Shown here piece by piece: positions 1-11,957 of a DNA stretch of 64,000 nucleotides. Every line of letters starts with the position of its first letter. The stretch's first letter is position 1. Source of the DNA: Hibiscus mutabilis (Eukaryota > Streptophyta > Magnoliopsida > Malvales > Malvaceae); contig CM033719.1 in assembly GCA_019671005.1 (NCBI GenBank), positions 25,470,750 through 25,534,749 of the forward strand, read 5' to 3'. A program made the position numbers and the translations under genes. The notes beneath the pieces are model-generated. The model searched no databases. It saw nothing but the letters and a program-made list of their open reading frames with translations, and was not told where the DNA came from.

Positions 1-72
1 CTTGCACTTGCGGGCTTTGTGATACCACTATTTTGCCTTTTATTGCTGACCTTTATGGCATTTCTCTATCAG

Positions 73-1327
73 GATGGAACATGTATAGTTCATCACCTTT
101 TTGGACATGAGGTTGTAGAGAAGATAAATGAAATGTACTGTGATGCATTTCTAACGGCACACTTTGAGGTTCCTGGAGAAATGTTCTCTTTGGCAATGGA
201 AGCCAAGAGAAGAGGAATGGGTGTTGTTGGTTCCACTCAAAACATATTGGATTTCATAAAACAAAGGGTTCAGGAAGCACTAGATAGAAATGTCGATGAC
301 CACCTACAATTTGTCTTGGGTACTGAATCTGGAATGGTGACTTCGATTGTTGCAGCAGTTCGCAGTTTGTTGGATTCTTCAAAGTCAACTTCCAGCACAA
401 AAATCAATGTTGAAATTGTCTTCCCAGTCTCGTCGGACGCGATGACGAAAACATCTACAAGCACATCACCGGTCCTTGAATCAATTAAATTGGGTGATTT
501 TACAGTCCCTGTTGTACCTGGAGTTGCAAGTGGGGAGGGATGCTCTATTCACGGTGGCTGCGCATCTTGTCCATACATGAAGGTTAGCACTTTGGATATA
601 TCTTAGCTTATTACTTAAAAGTTTTCAATTCCCTGAATATTATCTAATCGAAAAATTTAGGCTGCCTGCTTCTTGTCTTGAATCAATTTTGCTGTTAAGT
701 TGTATGGTTAGAATTGGATTTGCAATTTGTTCGATATTGAAAAGAGCAGTAAGAAAATGAAAATCGTTTTCAAGAAGATTTAATCAGCCAAATCAGGTAG
801 TTCTGCAACCTATATGCATTATGTTCTTAAGCTGCTAGCAGTCCACTATGAAGATGTAGAATCACTAGAAATCACTTTATTCCATATCTGCGAAGATATA
901 TGTGAAACATTGGTTCGGATTTGGTTTTGTTGTGACGAGGAAATAGGTTAATGTTTACTCAAAGTTAAGCTTCTCACATTCAGTTAAACTCTTATCTGCC
1001 AGATGAACTCTCTTAGCTCACTCTTGCACGTTTGCCACCATTTGCCTGATGAAAGAAACAACCTTAAAGCATATGAAACCGAACGATTCAAATCGCAAAC
1101 CCCACAAGGAAAATCTATTGCAGATGTTGGATGTCAGCCTATACTGCATATGAGACACTTTCAGGTTAGCATTTACCTCTTTCTTCAATGATAGACAGCA
1201 ATTTCATCCAAAATTCTCTGATTCAACCTAATATGTATGGTTCTTACATTTACAGGCAAAGAAAGAACTGTCCGAGGAACTTGTATACCAGGTTCTCGGT
1301 CAACACAGTAATGGGAAGCTGGTGTAG
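73..1327 (+). CDS. QS: Quinolinate synthase, chloroplastic (last three exons; 5' part outside window)
   Basis: Plant NadA-type enzyme that condenses iminoaspartate with dihydroxyacetone phosphate to quinolinate in plastids, the second step of de novo NAD synthesis from aspartate. Three exons are visible: 73-582, 1003-1164 and 1256-1327, each bounded by AG acceptors or GT donors and joined in phase 0. Bases 1-72 are the end of an intron. The 255 visible residues form the C-terminal part of the NadA domain. They contain HFEVPGEMF, GSTQNIL, LGTESGMV and the cysteine motif GCASCPYMK, where the family places a 4Fe-4S cluster ligand, and end with PILHMRHFQ plus a short tail. The frame is intact, so a working gene is likely. 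The N-terminal SufE-like and transit-peptide regions of plant QS would lie upstream of the window. Family identity is recognised from motifs; activity is inferred. Confidence 0.93.
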
Positions 1328-1422
1328 ATAGACTAAGCCGGTCAATGAAGTGCATCCTGGTTTTCATCCAAAGAAAGCAGAGTTGGTCTGGAAAGAGGGA
1401 TATTAGTGAACCAGAGGTTTAT

Positions 1423-1580
1423 AATAAAAGTTTGAATGTACAATTTCAGTGACAGAAAGTTGCTTAAAATATAATTAGGGTTGACCTCAGTATTAACTTT
1501 TTACAAGAAGTTAAATGGATCCCATCTTGATTTATTTTCTAGACCAATATTGTATAGCTGTTAGTTCTTCAGGGAATAAA
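1423..1580 (+). terminator. QS: Candidate polyadenylation signals of quinolinate synthase
   Basis: Two AATAAA words lie downstream of the stop codon, at 1423-1428 and 1575-1580, about 95 and 250 bases away, in T-rich sequence. Either could serve as the near-upstream poly(A) element. No transcript evidence is available here. Confidence 0.45.
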
Positions 1581-1599
1581 TCATACATTCATTCTACTG

Positions 1600-2620
1600 C
1601 TACTACTACTATATTTTTATTCTTAAAAATGAGAGTATGCATGTTGGTGTAGTCATAAACAATGGTTTAACCTAGGTTGATTTACTTACAACCCATATTC
1701 TAACCTAGGAGGACCCTCACAAACACCTCAAGACGTTAATCCAATATCCACCATGGCTGCAAATATACCAAATTTATATACATATCATGTAATCATAATA
1801 TTACATATAACAATAGATTACTAGTTAGTTTAGCAGATTGAGGTATCAGATTCTTTAAATCAGAATTCTGATGTAAATAGAACAAATTGGATTAGAAGAA
1901 TCGTCCCAAAAACGATCTTGTGTAGTACTCGAAAATTGGACTAGTCTGCCAATGGATCGAATAATCGTGGTTATACAAAAAAAATTACATTAATAATGTT
2001 TAATAAAATATCTTTGTTATAAAAAATATAAAATTTATGCAATTTATGAGATGAATTTAAATTGTATTATCATTTTAAAAAAATGAAATTAATTAATATA
2101 TTCTAATAATTAATTATAATTTACAAAACTTCAAAATTATTTGAATCTGTTAGAACTTTGTCCAACTTAAACTGAATTTGAAATAATCCAAACCTGAAAA
2201 ATCAAAATCTGAATAGCATGAGCCCTCCTAACACATAAAATCAAATCGAACTCGATACGAATTTAAAAAAATTCAAATTCGAAAAAATTCAAATACAAAA
2301 ACAACCTTTTCCGAACCCTCTCCAACTATTTTTTATATAAGCATTTTTATCTGGGTTTCAAGTTTGTTAGATATCATTCCTTAAAGGATGAGTACGTGTG
2401 AATAGTCAACTACATGGTTGTTTGGTAATTGTTTAGCCATTTGATAACACTAACTTAATCTCCAAGAAAATATTAATTAAAATATTGTATTATAAGAAAT
2501 ATGTGCATGTATATATATTTACTATATACATGTAAACTTTAGTTTACAAAATTTTGTTTATTTTATGATTTAAAGGTTTAGTTTAAAGTGTAAGTTTTAT
2601 GCACTTGGATTTTAAAATTT
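1600..2620. other. AT-rich spacer with no recognised gene
   Basis: About 1 kb of AT-rich sequence between the quinolinate synthase 3' end and the tandem array. It holds only short, stop-filled frames and no domain, RNA gene or clear transposon end that I recognise. Confidence 0.5.
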
Positions 2621-3600
2621 AAGATTTAAGTTTAGGGGAAAAATTTCTATTCAAAATTTAGCAAAATTCCTCTACCCTTTTTCGTGTCTCTATGTATGCC
2701 TCAGCATTAAAAAATGAAACCCTGCACTTTTACCCTAAATTCTAAATTTTAAACATTAAACCTTAAAAATTAAACACTACAACGTAAAATCTAAACCATA
2801 AACTCTAGCATTAAATCCCCAACTCTAAACCTAATTTTTTAGTGTTAGAGTAGGGCATCAAAATGAGCAGAGGATTTCTATTCAAAATTGAACAAAATAT
2901 TCTACTTTTTTGTGTCTCTATGATGCCACACCACTAAAAAAACTAAACCTTAACCTTAAAGCATAAACCTTATACCTAAAACTTTAATCTTAAACCCTTA
3001 CTCTAAACTTTAAACCTATTTTCTTAGTGTTGGGACATACATAAGGACATAAAAATAGAAATGATTTCTATTCAAAATTGAACAAAAATTTTTGCCCTTC
3101 TCGGTGCTCATATATATGAAATAAAAATAAAACACTAAACCAACACTTTCCTCTAAATCCTAAACTCTAAACCCTAAAACATAAACCCTACACCTTAGAC
3201 CGAAACATTAAACGTAATTTTTTAGTGTTAGGGCATACATAGGGGCACAAAAAGGTAAAGGGTAGAGGCATACATAGGGGCACCAAAAGGGACATAAGAT
3301 TTCTATTTAAATTCAACAAAATTCTCTAGCCCTTTTGGAGCCCCTATGTATGCTGAAACATTAAAAAAAACTAAACACTACAATTTTACCCTAAATTCTA
3401 AACTCTAAACCCTAAAATATAACTTTAAACTTAACTCTAAACCTAATTTTTTAGTGTTGAGGCATACATAGGGGCACCAAAAGGGACATAAGATTTCTAT
3501 TTAAATTTGAACAAAAATCTCCTACCCCTCTTGGTGCCCCAACACTAAAAAACTAAATCAAAAACCCTAAAAACTAAACTCACACCTTAAAAAATAAACC
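2620..3600. repeat. Degenerate telomere-like tandem array, left half
   Basis: Units of about 190-230 bp. The anchor word GATTTCTATTCAAAATTGAA recurs near 2872, 3064, 3298 and 3490, with a weaker copy near 2644. Each unit combines a tract of degenerate CTAAACCCTAAA words, resembling the plant telomere repeat, with an inverted pair: TTTAGTGTTRGGGCATACAT on one side and its complement, ending in CAACACTAAAAAA, on the other. The array resumes at 24898 after the element A insertion, so both halves once formed one array of about 1.9 kb. Confidence 0.75.
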
Positions 3601-6600
3601 CCGTAACGCCACGATTTTGGTCCTAGTGTTTTAAGGGTTGGTTTGAAGGTCCGGTGGACCGGTATTAAAGATTCGAGTCAATTTCAGAATTAAATATTTT
3701 TTAAGGTGATAAAATTTTGGAAAAATATTATAAAATCATTATTAAATATATAAATGATTGTGGTGAAATTAATTTTGGAAAAAAAGTTGTGGAAATCGGA
3801 CATTTTGGAGTAGTGACCAAAATGCAAACTTTGAAAATTGTTTTTAGTGACTGTTTTGTAAAGAGTCAAAACTTTGAATCTTTAAGGAGCTAATTTCCCA
3901 AAAAGTCTAATATCAGACTTTATCCCTTAATTGGTTATTTTTAAAGTGTTTTGGAGAAATATAAATAGGTTGGGGAGAATTAATTTGGTTATTAAATCTT
4001 TTAAACAAAAGTTACGTAACTAACTTTCTCTCACAATCTCTCCAGCCAAACATCAATTTCTTCTTCTAAATCTTCAGGTAAATCTTTCTTTTCTTAAATC
4101 TTTTGTTTCCAAATGATTTCTTGTTGTTAGTTTACCAAAACCTTATTGTTTTAACTTTATTTTCCCATGTAAATCATCCAATTAAGGGAGAAAGCATCCA
4201 TTAGAGGTAAGGTTCATTCTTCTCCTCTAATGAAAGGTTCTTTACGGAAATTCCCAAGTTGTTGACTCTTTACAATTGTTTTCTAATGTGTTTTGATAGT
4301 TTAATTAAGGAAAAATTGGTTTAATTATGTTTAGATTGATGAAATTGACATATTTCGAAATGGATCTTTTTGTTGGGTTTATGATCAGATTAGATCATGT
4401 TTTTGATGATTAATTGAGTTAATAACTTGGTTTTAATATTGTAATCCCGAAACAAGTTGAATCTCTAATGTTTAAGGTTGTTAGTTAAAGGTTTTTGTGA
4501 GGTTAATGGAGTTTAATCATTGCTAGAAGTGAAAGGATGTTGGGAAAGAGTTTTTAGATGATAATTGATGAGTTTTGATGTATTGAACCGTTATATTATG
4601 GCTGGGTTAAGTTTTGAAAGTGTTTGAGGATGTTTTCGATAAGTTTCGGATGGTTTGTGAGTGGGCAACTTGTGGGTTGCGGGTAATTGCTTGTTGGCAA
4701 TGGTTTGAATGCATAATGATGCATTTTCCCTCTGGTTTTATGTGGCTAAAAACATGGGATAATCAAGGCGACGAAGCTTGACGTTGTTTGTTGCTTGCCG
4801 GGAGCTCGATTCGCGTTGGCGAGCAAGGCGAGGTGTATCGGTGAGTGGAAACTGGATTAAACGCCTTTAAAAGGTTTAATAAGGGTTGTTCAGAGTTTAG
4901 GATAAGCTTGAAACACTTACCTAAGCTCATAAGTAAGTTTCCCTCTTTTGCTCTTTAATATCGGTTCGGATCTGAGCATGTGTAATTCATGTTTTGATCG
5001 TAAACATGGTTTATTTTTATTTACTGTAAATGCATGGTTTTAAGTACATATGAAGGGGTTTAAAAGTATATAAAATTCTAGTGAGCATTGGTTTTCATTC
5101 CGGTCGGGAATGGTGTTATTGCTTTGGCAATGTGATTTGCATATGTGGTGATTTTGTATAATGCATTGTAAAACAATGAGTAAATGGTTTTGTACATGAT
5201 ATATTGGCTATGTGACATGATGAGAAAATATTCAGATATAGTTGGCATGCCATAGGATGAAGTGCACTATAATATGTTAAAAATTGATCGTGGTTAAGGG
5301 TCCTTGAGGTAAGCGGTCGGCTACTCGGACTATGATGTTATCACTTGGGTTGAGTGGTCGGTTCCCCTTGTTGATGTTGATCTTGCGGTCGGCAAGGTTG
5401 TTATATTATGTGGTCGTCATGGTATGGGTTACGGTAGTGGTCGACTATCATGAGAGGTCCGTGTATCCGAATTGTAAGGTTAACGATCGGTTACCTAAAG
5501 GTTAGCGGTCGGCTAATCAAGGATAATGGTCGTCTATCTGGGGTCACTATAATTGCCAATATATGCGAGTTCATGAGTTGAACCTATTTTATAATGCTTT
5601 GGGATTTAAACATGGTTTTGTAATTTATTGCTTTGGGATTTAAGCATGAGATGACTTAATGCTTTGGGATTTAAGCATGTGATTTATAAATGTTGTTGCA
5701 TATAGTCGATATGCATGTTTTGATTGGAATCAATGAAAATGCTTTAGAAGTAAGCATGGTTTGAAAACAAGTGTTTAGTTTTCAAAGGATTTTAAATGCA
5801 TCATTATTTTTAAGAGCATCTTCACTAAGCATGTGTGCTTACGCTCTCTTTTTCCTAATGATGCAGAGCATTAAGCTTTGGGGGCAGCAAAGGCAAGGTT
5901 TGAAGTGATCTAAGTGCAAGACTACTTGAGTATGACCTCGGTTTATGTTTTCGGTTAATAAGGCAATGTGTTCGCCATGTTTTTAGGACTTGTAATCATG
6001 TTTTCCCATGGTTTTTAAGCATGTGAAGTGCTGGATTTTATGGTTGGTTTGTTGTTGTTAAATTTGTTGAGAATATTTGCTTATGTTGATGTTAGATGGG
6101 TGCTTAGGTATGCATCTAGTTGTCTTGGAATTGTTGCCATGTTTTGATGATTCAAGCATGTTTATTATGATGCTTTAGATGTGTAAGCATGTTGTGTATG
6201 CCTTTAAAGTGTCAAATGGGAGTTTTGGTTATGTGGAAAAACGATATTAGGAAGCATGCCTATAGAAAATCTTGAGTGTTTGAATGCCATGTAATGATGT
6301 TGATTTTGTGATATTTTGGTTAGGGCTGTTAACTAGTAATGTTGTTTGAGTGTTTGGAGCACGTTGGAGTGTTATGGTTATCATCAAAGGGTGTTTAGAC
6401 AACAATTTGGGACATTACAGGTCCATGCGTATCAAAATAGGTATCCCCATACCAGTACGGCTAGGCCATTTTAGGCACAGCGTTTCGATACGTGGGAGGG
6501 TGTTTCGATATGGGTAAGCATTTACAGGCATAGCGTTTCGATACTCGATCAAGTGTTCTGGTACGGTTTCAAGCATTTTGGCTAGGCATTTCGATACGCG

Positions 6601-7115
6601 AGCAAGTGTTTTGGTACGAGTTTTAGCTACTGGAATCTAAGTTTTGGAAATTGTTAAAGCGTACCGAAACACCTGTATGCGTATCGGTACTGCTGTAGTT
6701 AATTATGTTATATGGAATATTTGGAAGTTCTATTTCTTTCATTTTGGTCCCTGAGTTTGAGAATGCAATTGTATGAGCTTGAATGATCATATTGACTTGA
6801 AATTTGACATGTAAGCATGTAATTAGACTAATTGAAGATTGGTAACCTTAATTTTAGTTTTGGTCCTTGAGTTTATCATATTTGTATTTTAGTCCCTAAA
6901 AGGAATGTTTTGCAATTGGTTGTCTTCCCGTGGTCCAATTCTTTTGTAAACTCACTCGCTGCAAGTATGTACACTTAGAATTAATAATACGTATCTAGAC
7001 AATATAAAAAGAAAAAATGGACCAGTTTTTGTAATCTATCTCCGGTTTGTTTCAGCAAACCTAATGTAGTTCTCTCGGTTCGGTCGGGCGTCTAGGCCGG
7101 GTTGAGGGGGTTACA
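3601..7115 (+). repeat. Element A 5' LTR (about 3.5 kb)
   Basis: The start (CGTAACGCC, decayed from TGTAAC) and the end (GGGGGTTACA) match the 3' LTR at 11958 and 24897. Internal features are loose GGTCGG-containing repeats at 5300-5540, three copies of GCTTTGGGATTTAAGCATG-type words at 5600-5690, and a cluster of TTTCGATACG-type words at 6420-6700 with a period near 53 bp. It carries about 80 bases near 5420-5505 and another block near 6265-6335 that the 3' copy lacks. Confidence 0.88.
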
Positions 7116-7120
7116 TTTGT

Positions 7121-7135
7121 TGGTACAGAGCCAGG
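7121..7135 (+). other. Element A primer-binding site (initiator tRNA-Met type)
   Basis: TGGTACAGAGCCAGG lies 5 bases after the LTR end. It differs from the usual plant TGGTATCAGAGCC site by a small deletion. The related element B has TGGTATCAAAGCC at the equivalent place. Confidence 0.75.
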
Positions 7136-7350
7136 TTACGAAAGTTTAGGATGTTGTTGGTTGATTATTTGGTGATGTTTGTGATGCACAGTGATAGTGT
7201 ATATGTACAATGATTGTTTAATATCATGTTGTTTTATGAAATAGGAACACATTGCCTATTACCGAGGTTTTAAAAGAGTTTTATAAGGTTGCCTTGGATC
7301 CTTTGCCTAATGATAGCCTAACTTTAATGTGTTTTAATGCTTTTGTTAGC

Positions 7351-8500
7351 ATGGCTCGACGTGAGACACGTTCGTTGGCTAATAATGTCGGAGTATGGCA
7401 GAATAATGATGTGGAAGGGAATCCCCCTGATGCTTTACCTCATCCTCCTTCGTTGGTTTCTCCTATTGATGTTGGGGTGGGTGGTGTACCCCAACCTCCT
7501 TCTGTGCTAATTTTTGGTGATCTGACTCCATTAATCAAGGCAATGACGAGAGTTTTTCAGGCAGCGATGGCTGGAGTGAAAGTGCAAGCACCGGCACCTG
7601 CTGTGGTGGTTAATCAAATTTTACCCTTAGAGTATCTTCGTAGTTTGGGAGGTAAGGAATTTCAAGGTTTGAGTCCTGAGGCAGTCGAGGGATGGTTGGA
7701 AAAGACAATCCGTATCCTGAACCAAATGGGTTGTAACGACGAGCGCAAGTTGGGTTGCACTATGTCACTGCTGCAGGGTAATGCTTATCATTGGTGGATA
7801 ACCACAATTACGGGTGTTCCTAAGGCGGATGCGACTTGGGAGTTCTTTCGAAGAGCTTTCAAGAGAAAGTATCTTGGTACACAATATTTGGATGCAAAAA
7901 AGCGCGAGTTTATGTCGCTATCGCAGGGTGGCATGTCTGTTGCCGAGTATGAGGTGAAGTTCGTTCACCTAAGTCAATATGCCCCAGAGTTGGTTCCAAA
8001 TTATCAAAGGAGGTATGATAGGTTCCGCTATGGTCTTGTGAAGGATATCAAGACTTTTCTCCTGGCTGCAGACTACACAAATTTTGATGTGTTGGTCAAC
8101 TGAGCCAAGGATATTGAGCAGTCATTGGGTACATCAGTTCAGGCTGCTAGTGCGAGCTTGGGTAAGAGATTGGCCGATTCTAGCTATTCTAGGAGGTAGA
8201 ATAGGAGGTTTTGGGATAAGAGACATAGGCCGAATCATAGGAGTGGTGACGGTGTTGGTCAGGGTAACCTGGGAGCTCGTATTGTAACAGAGTGTGAGCG
8301 TTGTGGTAGACGTCACACGGGTGTATGTTGGGGAGGTACCTTGAGCTGTTGGATATATGAATCTCCTTATCATGTGAAGTGTGATTGTCCCCGTGCTGCG
8401 AGGGATGCTCCGGTTCATGTTGCTGCACTTGTTAGGGGCTGAGGCCGTGGCAGGGGTAATTTTTAGAGGAGTGAGGATGGTCAGAGAGTTGTAGCTCATG
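7351..8500 (+). pseudogene. Element A gag (capsid and nucleocapsid) pseudogene
   Basis: Retrotransposon structural protein that would package element RNA. The ATG at 7351 opens MARRETRS; the open frame continues upstream to 7252 without an ATG. The central retrotransposon-gag region includes AYHWW, WEFFRRAFKRKYL and SLSQGGMSVAEYE, typical of gypsy gag. A TGA at 8101 ends the open part, but the same frame continues with recognisable sequence, including further stops near 8197, 8440 and 8464, into a CCHC knuckle at 8293-8328 (CERCGRRHTGVC). A second, weaker cysteine cluster follows (CWIYESPYHVKC). The stops make it non-functional. The same frame leads directly into the protease. Confidence 0.85.
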
Positions 8501-8508
8501 CTGCTACA

Positions 8509-9040
8509 GTGCAATCGAAGAATAGTGGACCAGCTCGGATCTATGCTCTTCACGAGGGTCGCAATGACACAGATCTGATTTCAGGTACCTTTACTTTGCA
8601 ACCTTTGTCATTGTTATTTTTTATTGATTCACGGTCTACTCATTCTTATATCTTGAGTGAACATGCATCTTTGTTGAATGTTCCTCTTGAGATCCTGAAT
8701 GTTGGTATGTTAGTAACTAATTCCTTTGATGAGATGGTTACTACTATAAGGTTGTATAGGCAGTGTCATTTGGTTGTGCATGGTCATGAGTTTGCCGCGG
8801 ATCTGATGGAGTTTCCATTCCATGGTTTTGATGTTATTTTGGGTATAGATTGGTTGAGCGAGCACAAGAAGTTGTGGATTGTGAATCCAAAAATATTTCT
8901 TTGAGGTTAGCCGATGATTATGAAGTAGTGGTGGTAGGCGAGTGTGAAATTCTTGTTCAATGTGGTCTCGGCTACTCAAGCAGAAAAGTTGATGCAAGAA
9001 GGTTGCCAAGCTTATTTGGCTATCGTGATGAATCCTGAAG
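8509..9040 (+). pseudogene. Element A aspartic protease pseudogene
   Basis: Retropepsin-like domain that would cut the Gag-Pol polyprotein. The expected active-site triad DSG reads DSR at 8626-8634 (FIDSRSTHSYI), a catalytic-loop glycine lost to arginine. The downstream flap and end motif GFDVILGIDWLSEH is present at about 8826-8865. A frameshift near 8865-8870 moves the continuation (ESKNISLRLADDYEVV) into another frame. It is in frame with gag, as expected for a single Gag-Pol reading frame. Confidence 0.82.
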
Positions 9041-9249
9041 TTAAGAGTGTTTGGGTGCAGGACATTTGAACTGTTAATGCTTTTTTAGAACTTTTTCCTG
9101 AAGAGTTACCGAGTTTACCGCCGGATAGAGAGGTGGAATTCAGTATTGAGACGTTCGTGAGTTTGGCACCGGTGTCCATTTCTCCTTATAGGATTATACC
9201 GAAGAAGTTGAAGGATTGAAGTCACAGATTCAAGATTTTTGAATCATAG

Positions 9250-10500
9250 GTTCATCCGACCGAGTATTTCTTCTTGCGGCGCTCCAGTTCTCTTTGTAAA
9301 GAAGAAAGATGGTACGATGCGTATGTGCATTGATTACCGGTAGTTAAATAAGCTAACGGTGAAGAACAAGTATCCTTTGTCGAGGATTGATGATCTATTT
9401 GATCAGTTTCACATGGCAGCGGTGTTCTCTAAGATTGATTTGAAATAAGGGTATTAGTAGTTGCAGGTTAAGGATGAATATGTAAATAAAACCGTATTTC
9501 ATACGAGGTACGGGCATTATGAGTTCTTGGTAATGCCTTTTGGTTTGACAAATGCCCTAGCTGGGTTCATGGATATGATGAATAAGGTGTTCCATGAATA
9601 TCTTGATCAATTCATGGTGGTGTTTATAGATGATATTCTCGTGTACTCTTCTACTGAGGAAGAACATGATCGTCATTTGCAGATTGTGTTGCAAGTTTTG
9701 AAGGATAACCAATTGTATGCCAAACTGAGCAAGTGTGAGTTTTAGCTTAAGGAAGTGATGTTCCTTGGTCATGTGGTTTTTGCGGAGGGTATTCGTGTTG
9801 ATCTATAGAAAATTGAGGCTATTCTCAATTAGAAGCAACCTAAGTTAGTGTCAGAAGTTCGTAGTTTTCTTAGGCTGGCTGGTTATTACCATCGCTTTGT
9901 TGATGGGTTTTCTAGTATTGCAGCACCATTGACGAAGTTGTTGCAAAAGAATGTTCCTTATTTGTGGACGGAGAAGCAACATCATAGTTTCGAGAAGTTG
10001 AAGGAAGTTTTAACATATGCTCATGTGTTAATTCAACCTGAATTTGGAAGGAGTTTGTGGTTTATATGGATGCATCTTACGTTGGTTTGGGTTGTGTGCT
10101 GATGCAAGATGGTAAGGTTGTGGCCTATGCATCGAGACAACTGAAGGTTCATGAGCGCAATTATTCGACTCATGATTTGGAGCTTGCGGCTGTGGTGTTT
10201 GCCCTAAAAATCTGGAGGCATTACCTTTACGGTGAGAAGTGTGTTGTTTTTACAGACCATAAGAGTTTGAAGTATTTGATACCTCAAAGGGATTTGAATC
10301 TTAGGCAACGTAGATGGTTGAAGCTGCTTAAGGATTACGACTTGACGATCGAGTATCATCTTGGAAAAGACAATATAGTTGCGGATGCATTAAGTCGTAA
10401 GGTTGTGGTTGAACTTAGAGCTATGTTTGCGAGGTTAAGTGTGACGTGGGAAGGCGAATTGTTGGCTGAGTTGCAAGTTAAGCCTACGTTTTCATAGGTG
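9250..10500 (+). pseudogene. Element A reverse transcriptase and RNase H pseudogene
   Basis: RT motifs appear in order: VLFVKKKDG, a fingers region with MCIDYR, KIDLK, FLVMPFGL and the catalytic FIDDILVYS (about 9622-9648), with both aspartates kept. In-frame stops occur at about 9341, 9446, 9455, 9458 and after CEF near 9743. The connection and RNase H region follows: AGYYHRFVDGF at about 9880, a frameshift near 10060-10100, then MDASYVGLG, YASRQLKVHE, TDHKSLKY and ADALSRK to about 10400. Translation ends at a TAG near 10495. The domain order fits gypsy pol. It cannot encode a full enzyme. Confidence 0.88.
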
Positions 10501-10519
10501 ATTAAAGCTAAACAACTTT

Positions 10520-11896
10520 TGATGATTCCTTGGTTGAGCATGTTAAAGACATATTGGACGGTAATCTGACAGATTATCATTTTGACGATGATGGAGTGTT
10601 GTGTTTTAAGGGTCGAATAGTGGTACTGGATAATTCGAAGTTGAGGCACACTATTCTGACAGAGGCATATTCTAGTCCTTTTGCTATGCATCCCGGTAGT
10701 GTTAAGATGTATAGTGGATTGAAAGAAGCATACTACTGGGTTGGTTTTTGAAAAAGGATGTGGCTGAGTTTGCTTCTAAGTGCATGGTGTGTTAGCGGGT
10801 CAGGGCTGAACATCAATTTCCATCCGGGTTGTTGCAATAGTTGAGAATTTCAGAATGGAAATGGGAGAGAATCACCATGGATTGTTTGTCAGGGTTACCT
10901 TTGACACTGGCTAAAAAGGATTCCATTTGGGTGATTGTGGATCGGTTTACGAAGTGTGCACATTTTCTGCCAGTGCATACAACGTATACCTTGGACAAGT
11001 TAACGGATTTGTATATCGCTAAGATTGTGCATTTGCACAGGGTGCCTAAGTCTATTGTTTCGGATAGAGATCTGAGGTTTACAGTGAGGTTTTGGGAGAG
11101 TTTGCATCAGACTTTAGGTAAGAGATTGAATTTCAGCACCGCGTATCATCCTCAGACGGATGGTCAGTCTGAACGGGTTATCCAAGTTTTGAAGGATATG
11201 TTGAGATGTTGCATTATTGAGTTCCAAGGAAACTGGGAGAAGCATTTACCTTTGGTTGAGTTTGTGTATAACAATAGTTACCAAGCAAGTATACAAATGG
11301 CACCGTATGAGGCATTGAATGGCCGGAGGTGTCGTACGCCTTTGTGTTGGGCTGAGGTAGGGGAAAAACATATTTCCTTGCCAGACGTGTTGAATGACAC
11401 GGATGAAAAGGTAAAGCTTGTGTGTGATCGCTTGAAAGTGGCTGAGGATCGGCAGAAATCTTACGCAGATTTGAAGCGTAGGGAGATTGAATTTGCAGTA
11501 GGCGATTGTGTGTTCTTGAAAGTGTCACCTTGGAAGAAGGTAATGCGGTTCGGACGTAAGGGTAAGCTTAGTCTGAGGTTTATTAGACAATACGAGGTTG
11601 TTGAGCGTGTTGGTCCTGTGGCTTATCGGTTGATGTTGCCTTCCGAGTTGGAGAAAATATATGACGTGTTCCATGTATCTATGTTGCGGAGGTATCGGTC
11701 GGATCCCTCGCATGTTATGCCGGCGGAGCATATTGTGTTGAGTCTGAATTTATCCTATGATAAGGAACCAGTGGACATCCTTGATTCCAGTAGCAAAGTT
11801 CTTTGTGGAAAGACGATTAAGCTTTTGAAGGTCTTGTGGCGACACCGTGGTGTCGAGGAAGCCATTTGGGAAAACAAGGCGGACATATTGGAGTAA
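10520..11896 (+). pseudogene. Element A integrase with chromodomain-like C-terminus (pseudogene)
   Basis: The zinc-binding N-terminus is recognisable (HPGSVKMY, then CMVC) but interrupted by stops near 10748 and 10793. The core is open from 10841 to 11896 and keeps all three expected acidic residues: D in TMDCLSGL, D in VSDRDLRF and E in GQSERVIQ (codon 11171-11173). The GPY-like region (VERVGPVAYRL) and the tail ending VLWRHRGVEEAIWENKAD resemble the group II chromodomain tail of Tekay/Del-type chromoviruses. The 351-codon open stretch is the best-preserved reading frame of element A. It lacks the N-terminus in frame, so activity is unlikely. Confidence 0.88.
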
Positions 11897-11943
11897 TTTC
11901 CACATTTGTTTCCTCCAGGTAAATTTTGAGGACTAAATTTCTT

Positions 11944-11957
11944 AAGTGGGGGAGAGT
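11944..11957 (+). other. Element A polypurine tract
   Basis: AAGTGGGGGAGAGT lies immediately upstream of the TGTAACACCC start of the 3' LTR, the expected place for plus-strand priming. Confidence 0.82.

Noticed and set aside
2700..3240. True chromosome end or telomere
   Set aside because: The CCCTAAA-like words are highly degenerate, interspersed with unique unit sequence, and flanked on both sides by other DNA.
7121..7140. tRNA-like sequence after the element A LTR
   Set aside because: It is the primer-binding site complementary to a tRNA 3' end. No cloverleaf can be formed around it.
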